A stretch of DNA of 64,000 nucleotides from Pandoraea capi. Its GTDB lineage: Bacteria; Pseudomonadota; Gammaproteobacteria; Burkholderiales; Burkholderiaceae. The notes under the pieces were generated by a model that had not been told where the DNA came from, searched no databases, and worked only from the letters and a program-made list of their open reading frames with translations. Below, in pieces: positions 46,081 through 55,823 of this stretch; positions within the stretch are counted from its first letter, which is position 1, and every line of letters begins with the position of its first letter. The stretch spans positions 233,749-297,748 of the forward strand of contig NZ_CABPRV010000007.1 of assembly GCF_902459735.1 (NCBI RefSeq), in the 5' to 3' direction. The position numbers and the translations under genes are program-made.

Positions 46081-46821
46081 TTAGCTGGCGCTGGCCGACG
46101 TGGACTTGTTGCGCACCGGCGTGACGTTGTTGGCGAACTGCGTCGAGTGCACGCTGGCGCCCGTCAGGAAGTAACCGTGCAGGCTGTGTGCGAAGCGGTT
46201 GAGCTTCGAGACGATGCCCTTGTTGGCGCGCGTCAGGGCGTTGAAGCCGAGCACGGCCGGAATGGCGACGAACAGACCGAAGGCCGTCATGATCAGGGCT
46301 TCACCCACGGGGCCAGCCACCTTGTCGATGGTCGTCTGACCCGAGGCGCCGATGGCGAGCAGGGCGTGATAAATGCCCCACACCGTACCGAACAGACCGA
46401 CGAACGGCGAGGTCGAACCGATCGAGGCGAGCATCGCGAGACCGCTTTGCAGACGCGAGACCGTATCGTCCACCGAGTTCTTCAGCGCGCGCGTGATCCA
46501 GTCGCTCACGTCCATCTTGTCGTGCAGATGCGGCTGGCTCTGACGGTGATGTTCGGCGGCGTCCTGACCGGCGAGTGCCAGTGCGAGGAACGGATTGTTC
46601 TGACCCGATTCGCCGAGCTTTTGCAGACCGGCAGAGAAATTCTCCGAGTGCCAGAAGTCCGGCTCGGCCGTGCGCGTGAGGCGGGAGAGGCGGAAGACTT
46701 GCGTGCCCTTGATGATAATGACCGTCCAGGACAGCACCGACATCACCAGCAACACGATCGCGATGGCGCGGGTGACGAAATCGCCCTGCGACCAGACGTG
46801 GCTCAAACCATACTCTTGCAT
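46081..46821 (-). CDS. exbB: TonB-system energiser subunit ExbB
   Basis: This 246-aa MotA/TolQ/ExbB-family protein has three membrane helices: AIAIVLLVMSVLSWTVIIIK near the N-terminus and two in the second half (FVGLFGTVWGIYHALL, GEALIMTAFGLFVAIPAVLGFN). It forms the pentameric motor around ExbD. It lies 27 bp upstream of exbD. Confidence 0.95.
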   Translation of the reverse strand: MQEYGLSHVWSQGDFVTRAIAIVLLVMSVLSWTVIIIKGTQVFRLSRLTRTAEPDFWHSENFSAGLQKLGESGQNNPFLALALAGQDAAEHHRQSQPHLHDKMDVSDWITRALKNSVDDTVSRLQSGLAMLASIGSTSPFVGLFGTVWGIYHALLAIGASGQTTIDKVAGPVGEALIMTAFGLFVAIPAVLGFNALTRANKGIVSKLNRFAHSLHGYFLTGASVHSTQFANNVTPVRNKSTSASAS

Positions 46822-46860
46822 TTTTCGTTCCTCGGAAGATCCAGTTCGTAGATCGTTACG

Positions 46861-47580
46861 TTAATCGTTCAGATTGAAGTTAAACGGTTTGGTCGCGGCC
46901 GCTTCGACCGCGCGGCCATTCTGCATCGGGGGGGCACAGCGCATTGCCAGTGCGGCGGTGCGCGCTGCCTGATCGAGACGGGGGAAACCGCTCGACTTGA
47001 CGACATTGGCGCTCGAGACCACCCCACGGGTGTCGATCACGAGGCGCAACGTGACGGCGCCTTCTTCGCCCACACGGCGCGACTGCGTCGGGTAGACCAC
47101 ACGCGGTTCGTCGCACTTCACGGCCAGCCCTTCGATCGGGCCGGACGGCGCGGGCGCCGGGGCCGGTGCGGGCGGCGCCGGCGGCGTGGGTGCCGCTTGC
47201 TGCACCGGTTCGGTCGTCGTTTGTTGCGGCGGCGCGACCGGTTCGGCCTTCTGCGTAATGGCGTTTTTCGGTTGCTCGCGCGGCTTGGGCGGCGGCGGCG
47301 CGACCTTCGGCTTGGGCGGTTCCGGCTGCGGTTTGGGCGGCGCGGGTTGCGGCGGCGTGGGGGCGGGCGTGAGCGGAATGATCGTCGCGGTGAAGGTCGT
47401 CGGCTCGATCGTTGCCTTTTCAGGCTCGTTGCGCAGGTGCGACAGACCGACCAGAGCGGCAATGTGAACGACAACGATCGCAGCGGCAATCGCGATGGCG
47501 CGCGGCGACGTCAGCGGATCGCGGAATTGCGAGAGCGCAAGGCCAGGTGAGGTCACGGCGGGAGACACGGCGGTCGACAT
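46861..47580 (-). CDS. tonB: Energy transducer TonB
   Basis: This 239-aa TonB has a cytoplasmic N-terminus and one membrane helix (AIAIAAAIVVVHIAALVGL) with the conserved His. A Pro/Lys/Glu-rich periplasmic spacer covers about 72-150. The C-terminal domain carries YPTQSRRVGEEGAVTLRLVI and SGFPRLDQAARTAAL. It energises outer-membrane receptors for siderophores and haem. It starts the operon with exbB and exbD. Confidence 0.95.
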   Translation of the reverse strand: MSTAVSPAVTSPGLALSQFRDPLTSPRAIAIAAAIVVVHIAALVGLSHLRNEPEKATIEPTTFTATIIPLTPAPTPPQPAPPKPQPEPPKPKVAPPPPKPREQPKNAITQKAEPVAPPQQTTTEPVQQAAPTPPAPPAPAPAPAPSGPIEGLAVKCDEPRVVYPTQSRRVGEEGAVTLRLVIDTRGVVSSANVVKSSGFPRLDQAARTAALAMRCAPPMQNGRAVEAAATKPFNFNLND

Positions 47581-47683
47581 GGTAACGGCTAGGGTACGCT
47601 AAATTGCGGCGGTGAACAGTGAGTGAAGCGCGGTGCGCAAAGCCTCTGGGTTCGGGACAGGCCGGACGTACGATCAAAGGAAA

Positions 47684-47702
47684 ACCGCGCCATGGGGCGC
47701 GG
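47684..47702 (-). terminator. Terminator after short ORF / bfd unit
   Basis: ACCGCGCC / GGCGCGGT form an 8-bp stem followed on the minus strand by TTTT. It lies 37 bp beyond the stop of the short ORF at 47739 and before tonB. Confidence 0.7.
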
Positions 47703-47738
47703 TCGGCGAACGCAGTGAGTCAGAAACCGTACTCGAAC

Positions 47739-47801
47739 TCACCTTCGAAACAGGAAAAACGACAAACATAACGTCGAAATAAAGCCAATCAGGAGTTCCA
47801 T
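47739..47801 (-). CDS. Short membrane peptide (20 aa)
   Basis: A near-ideal ribosome binding site (GGAGGTG, about 5 nt before ATG) opens a 20-codon frame. It begins MELLIGFIS and ends FFLFRR. The peptide is one hydrophobic helix with a positive C-terminus, as in known small membrane proteins. It lies between bfd and a terminator, all on the minus strand. No family is recognised. The ribosome binding site and composition make it more convincing than a chance frame. Confidence 0.55.
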   Translation of the reverse strand: MELLIGFISTLCLSFFLFRR

Positions 47802-47998
47802 CTGACACCTCCAGGGTGACAACGTCGCTGGCTGGCGCATGGCGCCGCAATGTCGCGGAACGCCTGGCTGGCTCCATTACCCCGTGGCTATCCGGATGAC
47901 TGCCACGCTGGTGAAATTCCAAATCGTTCAAAACCGGTCATGCAGGACGAGCAGGCGTCTCGTCGTCGAACTGCGAGCGCTGAAACTGATGAGGCGGA

Positions 47999-48259
47999 TC
48001 AAGCCGCCAGCGCGAGTTCCTGACGCACCACCACGACTTCCGTCGTCGTCTCGACGCGCACGGACTGGCAGCAGCCACCGCACGAGCGGCCACAGCACGG
48101 CGTGGCACCGGTCACCATTTCCTGGACATACGGACCGCACTTGCCGCAGCACAACGCAACGCCGAGGTCGATCTGAAGATCTTCCATCGAGGTGGCGCCG
48201 GCGTCGAGGCAAGCCTTGATCTGACGGTCGGAAACGGATTTACACACGCAGACGATCAT
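47999..48259 (-). CDS. bfd: Bacterioferritin-associated ferredoxin Bfd
   Basis: This 86-aa [2Fe-2S] protein begins MIVCVCKSVSD and has CCGKCGPYV, giving the cluster cysteines (C4, C6, C38, C41). Bfd reduces bacterioferritin iron to release it. A second cysteine group (CCGRSCGGCC, residues 55-64) is an unusual tail feature. A Fur box lies just upstream. Bacterioferritin is encoded 1.2 kb away. Confidence 0.93.
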   Translation of the reverse strand: MIVCVCKSVSDRQIKACLDAGATSMEDLQIDLGVALCCGKCGPYVQEMVTGATPCCGRSCGGCCQSVRVETTTEVVVVRQELALAA

Positions 48260-48281
48260 GATGAAAACGTCAAAATGTAAC

Positions 48282-48300
48282 AATAATGAGAATAATTATT
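48282..48300 (-). promoter_or_regulatory. Fur box upstream of bfd
   Basis: AATAATGAGAATAATTATT matches the Fur consensus closely and lies 23 bp before the bfd start, so bfd should be induced under iron starvation. Confidence 0.88.
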
Positions 48301-48458
48301 ATTTAAGTCGACGTCTTTTGCAAGCGGCATTGACCTATCCCATGGCACGCACAGGGATATACGGCAAGCGTATCAGGCGGAAATGATGGGAGGGTTTGAG
48401 GCGAATGCCAGGCGGGACGGGGCTTGCGGGGCCGGTTGGGGTGCGGCCCACGCAGGGC

Positions 48459-49343
48459 CTAGGGCGCGACTACCGGGGCCGACTGGGGTGCTTGAGCCGA
48501 CTGATCGGCAACCTCACCGGCAGCCAGTGCCGTCGTCGCATCGATTTCGATCGTCTGCACGCGTGGCGCATCCACGATCAGGCGGTCCGCCATCGTCTGA
48601 AGGGCATCCGCGTTGGCGGTCGTGAAAAAGTGAAGACTGCCGCCGTCTCCCGATGCAGGGGGCGCGGCCAGATCGTCTACCTCAAGCCGTCGTTGAAGCT
48701 GGCGGGCGATGGCTGCACCGGTGTCGACGAGCGTGAGTGCGGTGCCGAAATGCCGCTCGATGGCAGGGATCAGGAACGGGTAGTGGGTACAGCCGAGCAC
48801 CAGTGTATCCGCGCCTTGCGCGAGCATCGGCGCGATGTATTTATCCAGCAGCGCGATGACCTCGGGCGAATCGACATCGCCGCCTTCGATACGCTCGACC
48901 AGCCCATGGCCCGGCTGACACAGAAACCGCTGCCCCTGTGCGGTGTGACGCGCCAGCAGATCTGCGAAGCGGGCACTGCGCAGCGTGGCGGCGGTGGCGA
49001 GCACGCCGATCACACCGCTGCGAGATACGGCTGCCGCCGGCTTGATGCCCGGCTCGACGCCGACCACGGGCCATGAGTCGTCGGCGCGCAGGGCAGCCAC
49101 GCCGTGGGCTGTGGCCGTATTGCAGGCGACGACGAATGCCTTGGCGCCGCGCTCGCGTAACCATCGGCCGATCGCCAGACTACGTTGTTCGAGGAACGCG
49201 TCGGGGCGTTCGCCATAGGGGGCGTATCGGGAGTCGGCGACATAGATCAGCGACTCGCGCGGAAGCCGCGCACGAACGGCCTGCAAGACCGAGAGGCCAC
49301 CGAGGCCGGAATCGAAAACGCCAATCGGCGCGTTGGAGGGCAT
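48459..49343 (-). CDS. murI: Glutamate racemase
   Basis: This 294-aa enzyme makes D-glutamate for peptidoglycan. Motifs are GVFDSGLGGLSVL, the first catalytic Cys in FVVACNTATAHG and the second in LVLGCTHYPFLIP. The C-terminus has a 25-residue Ala/Pro/Gln-rich extension. Confidence 0.95.
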   Translation of the reverse strand: MPSNAPIGVFDSGLGGLSVLQAVRARLPRESLIYVADSRYAPYGERPDAFLEQRSLAIGRWLRERGAKAFVVACNTATAHGVAALRADDSWPVVGVEPGIKPAAAVSRSGVIGVLATAATLRSARFADLLARHTAQGQRFLCQPGHGLVERIEGGDVDSPEVIALLDKYIAPMLAQGADTLVLGCTHYPFLIPAIERHFGTALTLVDTGAAIARQLQRRLEVDDLAAPPASGDGGSLHFFTTANADALQTMADRLIVDAPRVQTIEIDATTALAAGEVADQSAQAPQSAPVVAP

Positions 49344-49350
49344 GGCAAAT

Positions 49351-49377
49351 GAAAAAGGGCCGGCAAGTTGCCGGCCC
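49351..49377 (-). terminator. Terminator downstream of bfr
   Basis: GGGCCGGC / GCCGGCCC form an 8-bp stem followed on the minus strand by TTTTT. It lies between bfr and murI, so it ends bfr transcripts. Confidence 0.85.
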
Positions 49378-49470
49378 CGAAATTCTAGCGCAAAGCCTGC
49401 CGTCCGAAGTCGATGACGATGTCGGTGCGGCGGCGCGCTTTTCTTATCTGGGTTTTGCGGGGTGTCGGGC

Positions 49471-49950
49471 TTATTCTTCGAACGACGCCATGCCCGACTG
49501 CTGGTAATTCTGGAGACCGACCTTGCCGATGAGTTCGATCTGCGTTTCCAGCCAGTCGATGTGCTCTTCAGTGTCGTGCAGGATCTCGTTGAAGATCTCG
49601 CGGGAGACGAAGTCCTTCACGCTTTCGCAGTGGGCCACGCCTTCCTTGCAAGTCTTTTGCGAGAGGTATTCGAGCTTCAGATCGCATTGCAGAATCTCTT
49701 CGGTGTTCTCACCGATGAGCAGCTTGTGCAGATCTTGCAGGTTCGGCAGGCCGTCGAGCATGAAGATGCGTTCGATCAGCTTGTCGGCGTGCTTCATCTC
49801 GCCGATGGACTCGTCGTACTCATGCTTGCCGAGTTTCGTCAGGCCCCAATGGTTGTACATGCGGGCGTGCAGAAAGTACTGGTTGATCGCCGTCAGCTCG
49901 TTGGTGAGCTGTGCGTTGAGGAGTTCGAGGACTTTCTTGTCGCCTTTCAT
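49471..49950 (-). CDS. bfr: Bacterioferritin
   Basis: This 159-aa haem ferritin stores iron. Visible are the ferroxidase ligands in [21 protein letters not shown], the haem-ligand Met in [15 protein letters not shown], and the [14 protein letters not shown] helix. The start at 49950 is where homology begins; longer frames are unrelated. It works with Bfd encoded nearby. Confidence 0.97.
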   Translation of the reverse strand: MKGDKKVLELLNAQLTNELTAINQYFLHARMYNHWGLTKLGKHEYDESIGEMKHADKLIERIFMLDGLPNLQDLHKLLIGENTEEILQCDLKLEYLSQKTCKEGVAHCESVKDFVSREIFNEILHDTEEHIDWLETQIELIGKVGLQNYQQSGMASFEE

Positions 49951-50128
49951 TTCGGATCCCTGTTTTATGCAATTTGCAAGCGGTTGAAGAGTAGCCTGAA
50001 AAGCTCGGAAAGCCAAGCCCTGCAAGGCTTTTCGTGAACCGAGGCGCGAATGGTAATGCGATCCATTCTCGCTTTGTCGCATGACATTTTTGCGAGCGGA
50101 ATCGATGCCGGCTCGACATTCGCGGGAC

Positions 50129-50157
50129 GAAAAAAAGCCCGGGCCAGGCCGGGCTTT
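50129..50157 (-). terminator. Terminator after fumarase gene
   Basis: GCCCGG / CCGGGC form a stem flanked by an A-run that becomes seven T on the minus strand, about 75 bp beyond the fumarase stop. Confidence 0.85.
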
Positions 50158-50232
50158 CCTTCGCGGGCCGATGGCGTGACGCCGTCGGCCCATGCACGCA
50201 TGAGACGCGTGCACTACGGATACCGATGAGAC

Positions 50233-51756
50233 TTATTCCGCTGCGACCGGGATCTTGCCGATCTTGGCCTGCCATTCCTTCGGTCCGGTCTGGTGCACCG
50301 AGACGCCGGTTGCATCGACGGCCACCGTCACCGGCATGTCCTTGACGTCGAACTCGTAGATGGCTTCCATGCCGAGGTCGTCGAACGCCAGCACGCGCGC
50401 CGCACGAATCGCCTTGGACACGAGGTAGGCGGCGCCGCCCACGGCCATCAGGTACGCAGCCTTGTGCTTCTTGATGGCTTCGATGGCGGCCGGGCCGCGC
50501 TCCGACTTGCCGATCATCACGGCCAGACCCGTCTTGGACAGCATCATGTCGGTGAACTTGTCCATCCGCGTGGACGTGGTCGGACCTGCCGGGCCAACGA
50601 CTTCGTCGCGCACCGGATCGACCGGGCCGACGTAGTAAATCGCGCGGCCCTTGAAGTCCACCGGCAGCGGCTCGCCCTTGGCGATCATGTCGGCGATGCG
50701 CTTATGGGCGGCGTCGCGACCCGTGAGCATCTTGCCCGAGAGCAGCAGGGTCTGACCCGGCTTCCAGCTGGCGACTTCTTCCGGCGTGAGCGTATCCAGA
50801 TCGACGCGCTTGCTCGTCTCCGTGTTCGGCGCCCAGTGCACGTTCGGCCAGGCGTCGAGCGACGGCGCGGCGAGGAACGAGGGGCCCGAGCCGTCCAGCG
50901 TGAAGTGGGCGTGACGCGTTGCCGCGCAGTTCGGGATCATGGCGACCGGCTTGGACGCTGCGTGCGTCGGGTAGTCGAGGATCTTCACGTCGAGCACGGT
51001 GGCCAGGCCGCCGAGGCCTTGCGCGCCGATGCCGAGGGCGTTGACCTTCTCGAACAGCTCGATACGCAGCTCTTCGTTCCAGTTCTGCGGGCCGCGCTTG
51101 ATCACGTCATGAATATCGATCGGGTCCATGAGCGATTCCTTCGCGAGGACCATCGCCTTTTCGGCCGTGCCGCCGATACCGATGCCGAGCATGCCCGGCG
51201 GGCACCAGCCGGCGCCCATCGTCGGCACCGTCTTCACGACCCAGTCGACGATCGAGTCGGACGGGTTGAGCATCACGAACTTCGACTTGTTCTCCGAGCC
51301 GCCGCCCTTGGCTGCCACGGTGATGTCCACCTTGTCGCCTTCCACGATTTCGTAGTGGATGACGGCAGGCGTGTTGTCCTTCGTGTTCTTGCGGCCGGCT
51401 TCCGGCGGCGCCACGATCGAGGCGCGCAGCACGTTGTCCGGGTGCATGTAAGCCTGACGCACGCCTTCGTTGATCATGTCGGTGAGGCTGCGCTTGGCGT
51501 CCCAGCGCACGTTCATGCCGACCTTGACGAACACCGTCACGATCCCGGTGTCCTGGCACAGCGGACGGCGGCCTTCGGCGCACATGCGGCTGTTGGTCAG
51601 GATCTGGGCGATGGCGTCGCGGGCGGCGGGGCTTTCTTCGGCCTCGTAGGCGCGACCCAGTGCCTGGATGTAATCGTCCGGGTGGTAGTAGCTGATGTAT
51701 TGCAGGGCACCGGCGACGCTCTGAATGACGTCGTCTTCTTTAATGACGGTAGACAT
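50233..51756 (-). CDS. fumA: Class I (iron-sulfur) fumarate hydratase
   Basis: This 507-aa enzyme interconverts fumarate and malate. It has the class I arrangement: an N-terminal [4Fe-4S] domain with RRPLCQDTGIVTVFV and GWCPPGMLGIGIGGTAEKAM, and a C-terminal beta domain with VGPAGPTTSTRMDKFTD. The 4Fe-4S centre is oxygen-sensitive. The ribosome binding site is moderate. The strand matches the following YqhA gene upstream. Confidence 0.96.
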   Translation of the reverse strand: MSTVIKEDDVIQSVAGALQYISYYHPDDYIQALGRAYEAEESPAARDAIAQILTNSRMCAEGRRPLCQDTGIVTVFVKVGMNVRWDAKRSLTDMINEGVRQAYMHPDNVLRASIVAPPEAGRKNTKDNTPAVIHYEIVEGDKVDITVAAKGGGSENKSKFVMLNPSDSIVDWVVKTVPTMGAGWCPPGMLGIGIGGTAEKAMVLAKESLMDPIDIHDVIKRGPQNWNEELRIELFEKVNALGIGAQGLGGLATVLDVKILDYPTHAASKPVAMIPNCAATRHAHFTLDGSGPSFLAAPSLDAWPNVHWAPNTETSKRVDLDTLTPEEVASWKPGQTLLLSGKMLTGRDAAHKRIADMIAKGEPLPVDFKGRAIYYVGPVDPVRDEVVGPAGPTTSTRMDKFTDMMLSKTGLAVMIGKSERGPAAIEAIKKHKAAYLMAVGGAAYLVSKAIRAARVLAFDDLGMEAIYEFDVKDMPVTVAVDATGVSVHQTGPKEWQAKIGKIPVAAE

Positions 51757-51797
51757 GAAACGGCTCTCGACTTAGTGGGGACTGGTATTTGTAATGA

Positions 51798-52358
51798 CTA
51801 CTGCTGCTGCGGGGTCGCGTACGCGGGCGCATGGCTGTCGTTCGTCATCTTGTTGACGTAGGCCATGACGACGGCGGAAAGCAGGAAGGCACAGTGAATG
51901 ATCACTTGCCACATGATCGTGTGCGGCGTTTGCTGGGACGCATCGATAAACGTCTTGAGCAGATGAATCGACGAGATGCTGATGAGCGCCATCGACAGCT
52001 TCACCTTGAGTACGCCGGCGTTCACGTGATCGAGCCACTCCGGTTCGTCCGGATGGCCCTCGACACCGAGGCGGGAGACGAAGGTCTCGTAACCGCCGAT
52101 GATCACCATGATGAGCAGGTTCGAGATCATCACCACGTCGATCAGGCCGAGCACGACGAGCATGATCTGCGTTTCGTCGAACGTCGCCGCGTGGCTGACC
52201 AGATGGAACAGTTCGACGAGGAACTTGTAGACGTAGACGCCTTGCGCGGCGATCAGCCCGAGGTACAGCGGCAGTTGCAGCCAGCGGCTGAAGAAGATGA
52301 CGCGGGGGAGCGGACGCATGGGACGCGTCGGCGCAGGCGGTAGGCCAGGAGTCGACAT
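51798..52358 (-). CDS. YqhA family (UPF0114) membrane protein
   Basis: This 186-aa protein has four membrane helices and the family motif LIDVVMISNLLIMVIIGGYETF, then VLKVKLSMALISISSIHLLKTFI. The function is unknown. It lies 41 bp upstream of fumA on the same strand. Confidence 0.9.
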   Translation of the reverse strand: MSTPGLPPAPTRPMRPLPRVIFFSRWLQLPLYLGLIAAQGVYVYKFLVELFHLVSHAATFDETQIMLVVLGLIDVVMISNLLIMVIIGGYETFVSRLGVEGHPDEPEWLDHVNAGVLKVKLSMALISISSIHLLKTFIDASQQTPHTIMWQVIIHCAFLLSAVVMAYVNKMTNDSHAPAYATPQQQ

Positions 52359-52550
52359 GGCTATTTTGACGGGGTGAATACGTTGACCCGCGCCTCGTGA
52401 CGCGGGCTGTAGTTATCAGTTACGCAAATCGAATACGGAATACGAAACCACGAAGCGGGCGCCATCGAGGCACCCGGGCACGGATAGCGCGTCGCGATAT
52501 CCGGCATGGGCGGCATTTTACAACGTCTTGGCGGCGCGGCCGCGTTCGAT

Positions 52551-53570
52551 TCAGTCGCGCGCCGGCAATAGCGTCTTTCGCGAGCCGGCGGAGCGGCCGG
52601 GAAGCGCCGCGAGCACAATGCCCGCGACCGTGAGCGCCAGTGCCCCGCCCTGGGCGACGGACAACCGTTCCCCCAGAAAAATCACGCCGTAAGCGGTGGC
52701 GGCGACCGGCACCATTGCCGTAAAGACCCCGGCGAGCTGCGCGCTGACGTGGCGAATCCCCCGCATCCACAGAAAAAACGAGAAGACGCTCGCCGCGAGG
52801 CCGTACCAGACGATGAGCGCCCAGTGCCCGACGCTCAGCGCCGAGTAATCCACAGCCATCAGTCCGACGACCCCGAAAGGCAGCATCAGCGCCCCGCCGA
52901 TCAGATGCGTATAGGCGCAGATGTCGATGGCGGGCAGTTCGGCGGCGAGCCGTTTCGAGACGATCACATAGATGGCTTCGCAGACGACGGCACCGAGCAC
53001 CAGCGCGTTGCCGAGCCATGCGCTGGCAGTGGCGTCCGTGGCGCCGGCTGCGCCATGACCGTCGCCGCGCGAGACGTTGAGCAACGCCACGCCGGCAATC
53101 GCCAGCGCAATGCTGAGCAACGTGCGTCGCGACGGGTGTTCGCGCAGCACGGCCCACGACAGCAGCGCCACGCACGCGGGCAACGTGGCCGTGATGACGC
53201 CGGCGGCGGTGGCCGTCGTCATACGCACGCCGGACAGGATCAGTAACGTGAAGAGAAACGTGCCGAAGAACGTCTGCACGAAGAGGTGACCCCACTGGCG
53301 GCGCGTGACGCGTCGCATGGCTGACGGCCGGTAGCGCGGGGCGAGCGCGACGATGGCGATGAGAAAACGCCATAGCGCGAAGGCGGCCACGGGCATGACG
53401 GCGACCATCGTCTTGCCGATGCCGACGTTGGTCCCGACGAAGGTCATCGCCAGGGCGAGGGCGAAACTCGGGAAGCGGGCAAAGAGGCCGTCGACCCGGT
53501 TGGGATGCATGGTGGCGGCGCTTGCCGTCGTCACGTTGTCGCGGCTCGATGGCGGCGTAGATGTCGAATT
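52551..53570 (-). CDS. EamA/DMT-family metabolite exporter
   Basis: This protein of about 339 aa has ten predicted membrane helices in two EamA repeats (FVGTNVGIGKTMV in the first; LVLGAVVCEAIYVIVSKRL and AVFTAMVPVAATAYGVIFLGE in the second). DMT exporters remove amino acids or other small metabolites. The start is uncertain: GTG at 53570 has GGAG upstream, while a TTG at 53654 and an ATG at 53510 are also in frame. Confidence 0.85.
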   Translation of the reverse strand, partial: NSTSTPPSSRDNVTTASAATMHPNRVDGLFARFPSFALALAMTFVGTNVGIGKTMVAVMPVAAFALWRFLIAIVALAPRYRPSAMRRVTRRQWGHLFVQTFFGTFLFTLLILSGVRMTTATAAGVITATLPACVALLSWAVLREHPSRRTLLSIALAIAGVALLNVSRGDGHGAAGATDATASAWLGNALVLGAVVCEAIYVIVSKRLAAELPAIDICAYTHLIGGALMLPFGVVGLMAVDYSALSVGHWALIVWYGLAASVFSFFLWMRGIRHVSAQLAGVFTAMVPVAATAYGVIFLGERLSVAQGGALALTVAGIVLAALPGRSAGSRKTLLPARD

Positions 53571-53810
53571 CACGGGCGCTCCGGGCGATTCCGGGGTGGC
53601 GGGAAGGGGGTGATGAGCGTAGGATTGTAGCGAATACGCCACAGTTTGCTGCAATGCGACAACGCGATCTGCGTGAGTCCCGCACGCAAGGAACGGGAGT
53701 CGAATGCACCAGTGTAAGGCGTTAGTAAGTCGCTCGTCTTAATGTGACGTTAGCGATTTGTTTTGGCTTGATTGCAATCGTATTTGCATATCCATAAGAG
53801 GGGACAACTC

Positions 53811-55793
53811 ATGGCAGCAATTGAATCGGTATTGCAGGAACAGCGCGTTTTCGCGCCGCCGCAGGCGCTGGTCGCCAAAGCGAACATTTCCGGCATGCCA
53901 GCCTATGAGGCGCTGTGCGCCGAGGCCGAGAAGGATTACGAGGGATTCTGGGCGCGTCAGGCGCGTGAGAATCTGGCCTGGCACAAGCCGTTCACCAAAG
54001 TCCTCGACGAGACCAATGCCCCGTTCTATACGTGGTTCGAAGACGGTCAGATCAACGCTTCCTACAACTGCCTGGACCGCCAGATCGAAGCGGGCCTGGG
54101 CGACAAAACCGCCATCCTTTTCGAAGCCGACGACGGCACGGTGACGCCTGTCACCTACCGTGACCTGCTGGCGCGCGTGAACCGCTTTGCGAACGCGCTC
54201 AAGGCCAAGGGCGTGAAGAAGGGCGATCGCGTGGTGATCTACATGCCGATGTCGATCGAAGGCGTGGTCGCGATGCAGGCGTGCGCCCGCATCGGCGCGA
54301 CCCATTCGGTCGTATTCGGCGGTTTCTCGGCCAAGTCGCTCAACGAGCGCGTGATCGACGCGGGCGCAGTCGCCATCGTCACGGCAGACGAGCAGATGCG
54401 CGGCGGCAAGGCGTTGCCGCTGAAAGCCATTGTCGACGAAGCGCTCGCGATGGGCGGTTGTGAGCATGTGAAGTCGGTGATCGTCTACCGTCGCACGGGC
54501 GGCAATGTGACGATGCAGGCCGGTCGCGACGAAGTGCTGCAAGACCTTGTCGCCGGTCAGTCGGATCAGTGCGAGCCGGAATGGGTGGGCGCTGAGCATC
54601 CGCTCTTCATCCTCTACACCTCGGGTTCGACGGGCAAGCCGAAGGGCGTGCAGCACAGCACGGGCGGCTATCTGCTGTGGGCATCGCTCACCATGCAGTG
54701 GACCTTCGACATCAAGCCGGACGACGTTTTCTGGTGCACCGCTGACATCGGCTGGATCACGGGCCATACGTACATCGCCTACGGTCCGCTGGCGGTGGGC
54801 GCCACGCAAGTGGTGTTCGAAGGCGTGCCGACCTATCCGAACGCCGGGCGTTTCTGGGAGATGATCGGCCGTCACAAAGTGACCGTGTTCTACACCGCGC
54901 CGACGGCGATTCGTTCGCTGATCAAGGCCGCGGAGCAGTCGCCGGAAGTGCATCCCAAAAAGTACGACCTGTCGTCGCTGCGCATTCTCGGGTCGGTTGG
55001 TGAGCCGATCAATCCGGAAGCGTGGATGTGGTACTACGAAAACGTTGGCGGCGGGCGTTGCCCCATCGTCGACACGTGGTGGCAGACGGAGACGGGCGGT
55101 CACGTGATCACGCCGTTGCCGGGCGCCACGCCGCTGGTGCCGGGGTCGTGCACGCTGGGTCTGCCGGGCGTGGCGGTGGCCATCGTCGACGAGACGGGCC
55201 AGGACGTACCGAACGGGCAGGGCGGGATGCTGGTGATCAAGCGTCCGTGGCCGTCGATGATTCGGACGATCTGGGGCGATCCGGAGCGTTACAAGACGAG
55301 CTACTTCCCGTCGGAACTGGGCGGCAAGATCTATCTGGCAGGTGACGGCTCGATTCGCGATGCGAAGACCGGTTACTTCACCATCATGGGCCGTATCGAC
55401 GATGTGCTGAACGTCTCGGGACACCGCATGGGCACGATGGAAATCGAGTCGGCGCTGGTCGCGAACCCGATTGTGGCGGAAGCTGCGGTGGTGGGGCGTC
55501 CGGACGACACGACGGGCGAGGCCATCGTGGCGTTCGTGGTGCTCAAGCGTTCGCGTCCGACGGGTGACGAGGCCAAGCAACTCGCGCTCGAACTGCGGAA
55601 CTGGGTGGGCAAGGAGATCGGTCCGATCGCCAAGCCGAAGGACATCCGTTTCGGGGACAACCTGCCGAAGACGCGTTCGGGCAAGATCATGCGTCGTTTG
55701 CTGCGTGTGATCGCCAAGGGCGAAGAGATCACGCAGGACACGTCGACGCTCGAGAACCCGGCCATTCTGGACCAGCTCAAGCAGGCGCAGTAA
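53811..55793 (+). CDS. acs: Acetyl-CoA synthetase
   Basis: This 660-aa AMP-forming enzyme activates acetate to acetyl-CoA. The ATP-binding loop [20 protein letters not shown], the acetate-pocket Trp region [10 protein letters not shown] and the C-terminal [14 protein letters not shown] with the acetylatable Lys are all present. GAGGGG precedes the ATG. It is divergent from the EamA gene and followed by a solute symporter pair, a standard acetate-use arrangement. Confidence 0.97.
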   Translation: MAAIESVLQEQRVFAPPQALVAKANISGMPAYEALCAEAEKDYEGFWARQARENLAWHKPFTKVLDETNAPFYTWFEDGQINASYNCLDRQIEAGLGDKTAILFEADDGTVTPVTYRDLLARVNRFANALKAKGVKKGDRVVIYMPMSIEGVVAMQACARIGATHSVVFGGFSAKSLNERVIDAGAVAIVTADEQMRGGKALPLKAIVDEALAMGGCEHVKSVIVYRRTGGNVTMQAGRDEVLQDLVAGQSDQCEPEWVGAEHPLFILYTSGSTGKPKGVQHSTGGYLLWASLTMQWTFDIKPDDVFWCTADIGWITGHTYIAYGPLAVGATQVVFEGVPTYPNAGRFWEMIGRHKVTVFYTAPTAIRSLIKAAEQSPEVHPKKYDLSSLRILGSVGEPINPEAWMWYYENVGGGRCPIVDTWWQTETGGHVITPLPGATPLVPGSCTLGLPGVAVAIVDETGQDVPNGQGGMLVIKRPWPSMIRTIWGDPERYKTSYFPSELGGKIYLAGDGSIRDAKTGYFTIMGRIDDVLNVSGHRMGTMEIESALVANPIVAEAAVVGRPDDTTGEAIVAFVVLKRSRPTGDEAKQLALELRNWVGKEIGPIAKPKDIRFGDNLPKTRSGKIMRRLLRVIAKGEEITQDTSTLENPAILDQLKQAQ

Positions 55794-55823
55794 GCGCGGG
55801 TTTGCACACCCAAGCGGCCTGCA

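Noticed and set aside
50293-51861. 522-codon open frame opposite the fumarase gene
   Set aside because: It is the antisense of a confidently identified gene with shadow composition.
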